In this document: positions 15,383-20,662 of the stretch, one piece after another
Position numbering within the stretch: position 1 is the stretch's first letter
Layout of the letters: each line of letters begins with the position of its first letter
Assembly (NCBI GenBank): GCA_002825515.1
Contig: PJET01000125.1
Location: 1 to 20,662, forward strand
Direction: 5' to 3'
Source: Candidatus Thorarchaeota archaeon MP11T_1
GTDB lineage: Archaea > Asgardarchaeota > Thorarchaeia > Thorarchaeales > Thorarchaeaceae
Length of the DNA stretch: 20,662 nt
The notes under the pieces: model-generated
What the model was told of the DNA's origin: nothing
What the model saw: the letters and a program-made list of their open reading frames with translations, nothing else
The model's database searches: none
Program-made: the position numbers and the translations under genes

Positions 15383-17652
15383 TGGCTATGCATGGAAGAC
15401 ACGGACCAACTGCACTAGCAGGTGAAAGAGAGAAGAGAAGCAGACCAATTCGTGTTCTCCTAGGTAGAATGGTTCAGTATCTTGGTAGATTTAGAAGAAT
15501 TGTAGCTATTGGTGCAGTCTTGTCGTTGCTTTCAACAATTGTTTCAGTATTTGATCCTCTGATTCTATCATTCGGAATAGACTCTCTTCTAGTGGTAAAT
15601 CCTGTTATCAGTACTACCGTCTTCCTCACTCTACTATACTTGCTCTTCAAAGTAACATCTTGGGCACTTAGTAGCATCAACACATGGATACTTGCTGGTG
15701 CACAGGCTGGGTTTGTACAAAATATACAAGAAGATCTCTATAGCTACCTTCTAAGAGCAGACCTTTCTTATCACAAATCCGAACAGAGTGGAAATGTGAC
15801 TTCTAGGGTAACTTCAGATACCGTAGAACTAGGGACAGGTGTTCAAGTAATTATTGACTTCGCAAGTCAGGCATTAATGCTTGTTTCTTCATTCCTACTG
15901 CTATGGATCGTGAATCCATTCATCGCATTGACCTCATTGGTTGTTGTTCCGGGAGTCGCTTTTATTGCAGTTCTATTCGGTACAGTTGGTCAAAGAATCA
16001 TGCTTGCGTCTCGAAGAGCTTCTGGAGCAGTGTCTGGCCAGATTGCAGAAAATCTCAGTGGGATTCATGTTGCGAAAGCCTTCAATCGAGAACGAGAGCT
16101 TGCAGAGAAGATGATGGAATTGAATCAAAAATCATACCATTATGGTTTCAGGTTCATGATTCTCATGAGTGCAATGCAACCACTTGTCCGATCAATTGGT
16201 CAATTTGCATTGGCTACAATGTTATTTGTCGCTGGGTCATTGGCGGTTGGAACCCTACCACTCCTCACAATAGGTGAGGTGTTTTTAGGAATTACACTCA
16301 TCCATAGATTCCTGTGGCCTCTCCTAGGACTAAGTATGATGTTTACTCAGGTTCAGACTTCCCTTGCTGCAATGGATCGAGTTTCTGATGTTCTTGAGTC
16401 TAAGCCAGCAATTACAGATGATTCAGAAGCTGTCCCACTTGAGGAGAAAAGCGATGGCATATACTTTCAAAATGTGTCATTCGAGTACGTAAAAGATACT
16501 CCTGTTTTGAATAACGTGACCTTCTCAATAGAACCTGGTGAGATGGTTGCTATAGTTGGGCACACTGGGGCTGGTAAAACCACTATCGCCGCATTAGTTA
16601 ATCGTTTCTACGACCCCACAGAGGGTGGAATTTTCATTGGTGGTCAAAACCTCCGACTAGTCACTCAAGAGTCACTTCACAACTCAATGTCATTGATACC
16701 TCAGGAACCATATCTTTTCGATGATACTATTATTGAAAACATACGTTATGGACATCCAGAGGCCACAGATGAGGAGATTTACAATCTTTGTAAAATGATA
16801 GGTGCGAACGAATTCATTGAGGTTCTTGCTGATGGATATGATACACGCATTATAGAAAGTGGGAAGAATCTTAGTGCAGGGCAGCGTCAGATGATTACTA
16901 TCGCACGTACAATGCTGGCCAATCCAAAGATTCTCATTTTGGATGAAGCAACCAGCCGGTTAGATGCATATAGTGAGTCTCTTGTTCAAGACGCTCAAGA
17001 ACGTTTGTTCTCAAATAGAACTACTATTGTCATTGCACATCGTTTGACAACCATAGCAAATGCCTCTCGAGTTCTTGTGTTTGACCACGGAGATTTGGTC
17101 GAGCAGGGAACTCATGATGAGCTGTTGGCCCTAGATGGAGTCTTCAAGTCTCTATATGATACATACTACGTACATCAAGGCATTGAAGAAATCACAGAAG
17201 AGGTTGCAGAAGTTGCCAAGTCTGAGGTTGAAAAATATGGTGTTGAAACCCCTGTTCCCTCTGGCTCAGGCATGATGATGATGGGAATGGGTGGCTTAAA
17301 CTCAGGGATGAGTCAAGGTGGTATGGGTGGTGGCATGGGTGGAATGAAGCCTTCTCCTGAGATGATTGAGCGGATGAAAGACCTTTACAAATCTGACCCA
17401 GATTCAATTCCACCACCAATGCGTGAGATGCTTGAAAAAATGATTGAGGTGAAGGAAATGAATGATGATAAGAAAAGGGAACTTGGAAAACGAGAGCTTA
17501 GTGGACATGGTGGTCCAATAGGATCTGGGAGGCCATCTCCTGAGATGATAGAGAGTCTCAAAGAGAAGTATAGAAGCGATCCAGAATCACTACCACCCAA
17601 TGTCCGTGAAATGATTGCAAGAAGAATAGCTGAGGAAGAAGAATCTGACTAA
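15382..17652 (+). CDS. ABC exporter half-transporter with catalytic ATP site and repeat-bearing tail
   Basis: A 756-residue partner of the preceding subunit. Six membrane helices (about 38-325) precede a nucleotide-binding domain (about 358-595) with Walker A GHTGAGKTT (393-401), Q441, Walker B ending D521-E522 and H553, all catalytically intact. Its signature is LSAGQ (497-501) rather than LSGGQ. In the heterodimer this altered signature faces the degenerate site of the partner, as expected for an asymmetric exporter. The tail beyond about 600 is unusual: an acidic helical part, a Met/Gly-rich linker (627-656) and two copies of a 33-residue helical repeat (657-689 and 718-750). The start overlaps the previous stop (TAATG) with GGAGGT eight bases upstream, implying translational coupling. 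The substrate is unknown. Confidence 0.94.
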   Translation: MAMHGRHGPTALAGEREKRSRPIRVLLGRMVQYLGRFRRIVAIGAVLSLLSTIVSVFDPLILSFGIDSLLVVNPVISTTVFLTLLYLLFKVTSWALSSINTWILAGAQAGFVQNIQEDLYSYLLRADLSYHKSEQSGNVTSRVTSDTVELGTGVQVIIDFASQALMLVSSFLLLWIVNPFIALTSLVVVPGVAFIAVLFGTVGQRIMLASRRASGAVSGQIAENLSGIHVAKAFNRERELAEKMMELNQKSYHYGFRFMILMSAMQPLVRSIGQFALATMLFVAGSLAVGTLPLLTIGEVFLGITLIHRFLWPLLGLSMMFTQVQTSLAAMDRVSDVLESKPAITDDSEAVPLEEKSDGIYFQNVSFEYVKDTPVLNNVTFSIEPGEMVAIVGHTGAGKTTIAALVNRFYDPTEGGIFIGGQNLRLVTQESLHNSMSLIPQEPYLFDDTIIENIRYGHPEATDEEIYNLCKMIGANEFIEVLADGYDTRIIESGKNLSAGQRQMITIARTMLANPKILILDEATSRLDAYSESLVQDAQERLFSNRTTIVIAHRLTTIANASRVLVFDHGDLVEQGTHDELLALDGVFKSLYDTYYVHQGIEEITEEVAEVAKSEVEKYGVETPVPSGSGMMMMGMGGLNSGMSQGGMGGGMGGMKPSPEMIERMKDLYKSDPDSIPPPMREMLEKMIEVKEMNDDKKRELGKRELSGHGGPIGSGRPSPEMIESLKEKYRSDPESLPPNVREMIARRIAEEEESD
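17350..17634 (+). repeat. Two-copy protein repeat in the ABC exporter tail
   Basis: Residues 657-689 and 718-750 of the second ABC subunit align as PSPEMIERMKDLYKSDPDSI and PSPEMIESLKEKYRSDPESL, then PPxxREM and a charged helix. The repeat starts are 61 residues apart. A Met/Gly-rich linker precedes the first copy and a Gly-rich one the second. Confidence 0.8.
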
Positions 17653-17666
17653 GGCGTGAGAGGTTG

Positions 17667-18461
17667 TCACCTCCTAACTCCTTCACTAGGCTCGAAAATG
17701 ATATTCAGCTTGCTTGCAATGAGAAAGGATGCTCCAACAAGAAGATAGGACTCGATTGCTGTTATTTGACTAAATGAGTTTCCACTGCAGTAGTCTTCAA
17801 ATTGCCAAATTACACCTCGTAAGAAGAGAAGAATGACTCCAAAGAGTAGTAGCAGCAGTGGTCTTGCAATATACCCATCTTTGAAAATCCATAAGGTTCC
17901 AGAGATGATGCACACAATAACCCCAAGAACAACAATTATCGGTACAGAAACTATAGTCGATAGTAGATTTCTGGACGGAAATAATATTGCTAAAATTACT
18001 ACCAATGACAGTGATGTTAATGTCGTAATGACTCCAAGAGCGAGCCAGAGTTGAGTACCTTCAGTCAACTTCAATGTTGAATTTAGAGACTTAAGATATC
18101 CAACTATTCCCAATGACCAAAGGAGCAAACCTGGTATCTGGACCAGACCTATTGTGAAACAGATCTGAGCTGAGTTTTCATTCATATATACTAAAATCGT
18201 AGTGATGTCTGCTAGGCAAAAGAAAATCAAGCCAAATGCAATCCATACATTCAGAGTATGGTATCGATCTTCTTTAAGAAATGATTCGCGACCAAAGAAG
18301 CTTATTCCCATGATTCCAATACCGAGTGCAACAACAGGTGCGACTATACTTGCCCCAGAATAAACGAGTGCAGAAAAACCAACTAGCACAAGGATTGCTG
18401 AAACAACAAGGATGAATATTCCCAACAAAATGATAAATGTTGCATAAATCCACCTTGACAA
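17667..18461 (-). CDS. Eight-helix membrane protein of unknown function
   Basis: A 264-residue, almost wholly hydrophobic protein. Membrane segments fall near 7-30, 37-56, 71-92, 99-121, 136-160, 168-190, 197-216 and 234-252. No catalytic, transport or metal motif was recognised, and the short loops leave little soluble mass. The frame is open upstream to the end of the neighbouring gene, but no ATG or GTG occurs there. TTG at 18461 is the most plausible start, with AGGAG about eleven bases upstream. It lies 61 bases after the longin-like gene on the same strand and may be co-transcribed with it. It converges with the ABC operon, the two stops being about 14 bases apart. Confidence 0.72.
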   Translation of the reverse strand: MSRWIYATFIILLGIFILVVSAILVLVGFSALVYSGASIVAPVVALGIGIMGISFFGRESFLKEDRYHTLNVWIAFGLIFFCLADITTILVYMNENSAQICFTIGLVQIPGLLLWSLGIVGYLKSLNSTLKLTEGTQLWLALGVITTLTSLSLVVILAILFPSRNLLSTIVSVPIIVVLGVIVCIISGTLWIFKDGYIARPLLLLLFGVILLFLRGVIWQFEDYCSGNSFSQITAIESYLLVGASFLIASKLNIIFEPSEGVRR

Positions 18462-18522
18462 TCTGCTTCTTACTCCTGATGCACTATATCCATTGAGTAT
18501 CTCAATTCTGTTTTGTATATTG

Positions 18523-19728
18523 TTACGATGATTTTATGGCAGTCAGATACTCCCATTCGATATCATAAGCTGTACTTGGAAAATGGGTTTGTATCTCTCT
18601 TCTTGTGTTTGTCACTATTCTATTAATTGGATTCGAACCAAGCAGATCTTTTACTTTCTTTGTAACAAATTGTAGAAGAACCCTAAACCCATCATTGACT
18701 ACATCAGGGCTTATTGTGCCCCTTATCGTCGCAGCTGTTAGGGAACTCCTCAGTTCAATATCAACTCCTTCTTCTAGGCTGACAAATGCAAGCCAAGGGT
18801 AATTATCCACCAATTGTTGCTTTGAAGCTAGGAAAACACTTCTCATAACACTCAGTCCAACAATATTCGCACAATTCTTCAAAAGTGATTGAAGGGCTGA
18901 GGTATATCTGATTGCAACAGAATGCGCCGGCGATACAAGTTCAATCATTTTTCTTTTCTCTAGGAGAGCAACATCATCAAGAAATCTCTTGAGATCAGAT
19001 GTCTTAAGGCGTTCCGCCGCAATAGACAGTGGAGTTTCTCCATCAAACTCCGTGAGTGTCCTCACTGTTTCAGGAGATATCGGGCCTGTTAATGGAGTTG
19101 ATCCTGTGATTGACATTGCTTGATAGATATCATCAGGTTTAACGGGATTATCTATTGTGATTGCTTTTTCCCATAATGCTTCAGCAGCTAAATTAAGTCC
19201 CACTTCAAGAGGAACCTCTAGGAACTCCGCTGCCTCTTTAACCGAGCAAATTGAGGGAATCAATCGCAGGAAGGAAATAACCTCTGCTTTCTTTGTGTAG
19301 TGCTTCCATTCAGGACGAACTGTGATGATTGTATCAGGATGTATAATGGTTCTGACAAATTCATCAATAACACTTTGTTCAAAACGAGTGTGCACCGCAA
19401 GGTCAATATCAACCCATCTTAGAACACTAAACTGTTCTTCAAATCGTTCGATCAATCTTCTTAGCTTTGTCCTAATATCTGCGGAATCTTCCTTTGTCGA
19501 AACAGCACCCAGTGTCCACTCACCAAATTCAACAATTATCTTATAGTGTGTACCTTCAAAGGCTCGTGCCTGTGATGTCACCGAACGTGTCGCTTCATCA
19601 AAAAAAGAAGTCATAGCTACAAGGAATGATGACAATAACTGTGGATCAAAGGCTGATTCTGTGAAATCTTTGTGGTATAAACACACCCCTGTATCACGTT
19701 TGATAATGTATATACTATTGATCTCCAT
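18523..19728 (-). CDS. Longin/roadblock-like N-terminal protein with winged-helix-like middle
   Basis: A 401-residue protein of unknown function. Residues 1-130 have the pattern of longin/roadblock-like domains common in Asgard archaea: a beta hairpin (INSIYIIKRDTGVCLYHKDF, 3-22), a helix (LLSSFLVAMTSFFDEAT, 31-47), strands (HYKIIVEFGEWTLGAVS, 61-77) and a long helix (86-102). Two helical regions, about 147-193 and 221-265, resemble winged helices (CSVKEAAEFLEVPLEVGLNL). A C-terminal domain spans about 286-398. The ATG at 19728 sits ten bases after GAGG, better than the ATG at 19737, which GAGG nearly abuts. The layout suggests a sensor linked to a regulatory or adaptor module, perhaps with the membrane protein downstream. 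Fold calls are pattern-based and unconfirmed. Confidence 0.7.
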   Translation of the reverse strand: MEINSIYIIKRDTGVCLYHKDFTESAFDPQLLSSFLVAMTSFFDEATRSVTSQARAFEGTHYKIIVEFGEWTLGAVSTKEDSADIRTKLRRLIERFEEQFSVLRWVDIDLAVHTRFEQSVIDEFVRTIIHPDTIITVRPEWKHYTKKAEVISFLRLIPSICSVKEAAEFLEVPLEVGLNLAAEALWEKAITIDNPVKPDDIYQAMSITGSTPLTGPISPETVRTLTEFDGETPLSIAAERLKTSDLKRFLDDVALLEKRKMIELVSPAHSVAIRYTSALQSLLKNCANIVGLSVMRSVFLASKQQLVDNYPWLAFVSLEEGVDIELRSSLTAATIRGTISPDVVNDGFRVLLQFVTKKVKDLLGSNPINRIVTNTRREIQTHFPSTAYDIEWEYLTAIKSS

Positions 19729-19871
19729 GGGGTGCATTCCTCGTTTCTTAAAGACCTGCCCTAGTCCTATCTTTTCTTTGACGCTGGCCTGCGTGCTTGT
19801 ATGAACTACCTACACGAATGCTTTTGAGATTTCTAGTGATGTATTCAGCATATAACGAAAAATCCAGATGG

Positions 19872-19888
19872 TCATCCTTATAGGATGA
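19872..19888. promoter_or_regulatory. Palindrome centred on a TATA-like box
   Basis: TCATCCT-TAT-AGGATGA is an inverted repeat with perfect seven-base arms. Its centre CTTATAGG could serve as box A for the ZPR1-like gene, whose ATG lies about 33 bases downstream. A second TATA-like site, CATATAACG, lies near 19849-19857. An operator overlapping the promoter is plausible, but no regulator is identified. Confidence 0.5.
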
Positions 19889-19912
19889 TGTCCTTCTGCA
19901 GTTGTGATTTAG

Positions 19913-20524
19913 ATGTCACAGAATGAAGAGATTAGTTTGATGTGTCCATCGTGTGATAAAGCGAAACTCAGAGTTCGTTCTCTACTTTATAGTATACCTT
20001 TCTTTAATGAATTAGCCATGTTCTCAATGGAATGCCCATCATGTAACTTTAGCCATAATGATGTATTTTCAGCTGAACAGAGAAAACCTGCGCGCTTCAC
20101 ACTTCTTGTTGACAATCCTTCTCTTCTTAGAGCTCGTGTAGTTCGCTCAGGATCTGGTACCATAAGACTTCCAGAGTTTGGCATTGACGTAGAACCCGGT
20201 CCAGCGGCTGAATCTTTCATTACAAATGTTGAGGGGGTCATTCAACGAACAATGTCTGTTGTAGAAACAGCAATCGATTTTGCAGAGCAACCTGAAGAGA
20301 AGACTAAGGGTGCTGAGATTCTTGAGATGATGAATCGTGCAATTGAAGGAGAATTTCAGTTCACACTCATTATTGAAGACCCAGCAGGGGTTAGTGGAAT
20401 TATTCCCGATGATATGTCTAAGGTTAAGTATGAGGAACTCAGTACTAAAGAGGCTTCAAAGCTAAAGGGAGCTCCTTTCTGGCTCGATGCAATTCGAGAG
20501 GATTATCAAAGAGCAGTTGACTAG
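19913..20524 (+). CDS. ZPR1-like zinc-finger protein
   Basis: A 203-residue archaeal ZPR1-type protein. The zinc finger is C11/C14 (CPSC) with C41/C44 (ECPSCNFSHNDV), followed by the single ZPR1 beta domain (about 60-155) containing LPEFGIDVEPGPAAESFITN (86-105) and VEGVI, both family hallmarks. Eukaryotic ZPR1 has two such units and assists elongation factor EF1A; archaeal versions have one, and an EF1A-related role is inferred from the family only. The ATG at 19913 is close to the predicted transcript start, suggesting nearly leaderless expression. The gene lies 90 bases upstream of a tRNA-Ala on the same strand. Confidence 0.9.
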   Translation: MSQNEEISLMCPSCDKAKLRVRSLLYSIPFFNELAMFSMECPSCNFSHNDVFSAEQRKPARFTLLVDNPSLLRARVVRSGSGTIRLPEFGIDVEPGPAAESFITNVEGVIQRTMSVVETAIDFAEQPEEKTKGAEILEMMNRAIEGEFQFTLIIEDPAGVSGIIPDDMSKVKYEELSTKEASKLKGAPFWLDAIREDYQRAVD

Positions 20525-20614
20525 TACACCTAGATAAGATAATTACTTTCTTCGCAGAAATGAGGCGAGAGCGTAAGGGTTAAAACAATCAGTCGAAAAC
20601 GCTCTCAAAGACGT

Positions 20615-20662
20615 GGGCCGATAGATCAGCCTGGCAGATCGTCTGGTTTGCATCCAGAAGGT
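20615..20662 (+). tRNA. tRNA-Ala (UGC), 3' part beyond the window
   Basis: The first 48 bases of a tRNA are present. The acceptor 5' strand is GGGCCGA, with G3 as expected for the alanine G3-U70 pair. The D stem is GATC/GATC with loop AGCCTGGCA. The anticodon stem TCTGG/CCAGA (20642-20646 and 20654-20658) encloses loop TTTGCAT with anticodon TGC at 20649-20651. No intron interrupts the anticodon loop. The T arm and acceptor 3' strand lie past the window end. A TTAAAAC stretch at 20580-20586 may be its box A. Confidence 0.9.

Noticed and set aside
17659..17673. Small hairpin GAGGT-TGTC-ACCTC between convergent genes as a terminator
   Set aside because: The stem is only five pairs and no T-run follows on either strand; archaeal termination relies mainly on T-runs.
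19738..19912. Possible small RNA gene in the divergent intergenic region
   Set aside because: Apart from the palindrome and TATA-like sites I see no paired C/D or other sRNA boxes and no stable extended stem.

Overview
This window most likely comes from an archaeon, and several features point to an Asgard lineage, possibly Thorarchaeota; the lineage is inferred, not proven. Archaeal signs are TATA-like (box A) elements upstream of genes, start codons very near the predicted transcription start, a DUF2070 membrane protein, an archaeal-type ZPR1 zinc-finger protein and UbiX. The Asgard hint is a protein with a longin/roadblock-like N-terminus, plus long zinc-finger array proteins with a possible coat-appendage-like tail. 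Base composition is moderately AT-rich. Most genes have GGTGA/GGAGG-type ribosome binding sites, and these move several starts downstream of the longest ORF.

Layout. (1) 1-4037, minus strand: an unrecognised partial gene at the left edge, then two tandem M28-family surface peptidase paralogues. Each has a signal peptide, an M28 domain, a PPC-like beta domain, Asp-rich calcium-binding repeats and a C-terminal membrane anchor. One keeps the zinc/catalytic residues; the other has lost several. (2) 4151-5979, plus strand: an HD-domain protein with all metal-ligand positions replaced, and a small membrane protein made of a duplicated two-helix hairpin with an acidic tail. (3) 6107-10318, plus strand: two tandem paralogues, each with four units of paired CCCH zinc fingers (eight fingers at strictly fixed spacing), a C-terminal alpha/beta or beta-sandwich module and a final CCCC ribbon. 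This pair is the strongest candidate here for an undescribed system. (4) 10327-12795, minus strand: UbiX flavin prenyltransferase and a DUF2070 protein. (5) 12881-17652, plus strand: a PadR regulator with three palindromic operator candidates around its box A, followed by a heterodimeric ABC exporter with one degenerate ATP site and an unusual repeat-bearing C-terminal extension. (6) 17667-19728, minus strand: an eight-helix membrane protein and the longin-like/winged-helix protein. (7) 19913 to the end, plus strand: ZPR1-like protein and a tRNA-Ala(UGC) cut by the window edge.

How the genes may work together: the PadR/ABC block reads as a self-contained, locally regulated efflux operon. The M28 pair looks like an active/inactive surface enzyme couple. 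The zinc-array pair has no recognised partner and probably acts as binding scaffolds. No mobile element, CRISPR array or rRNA was seen.
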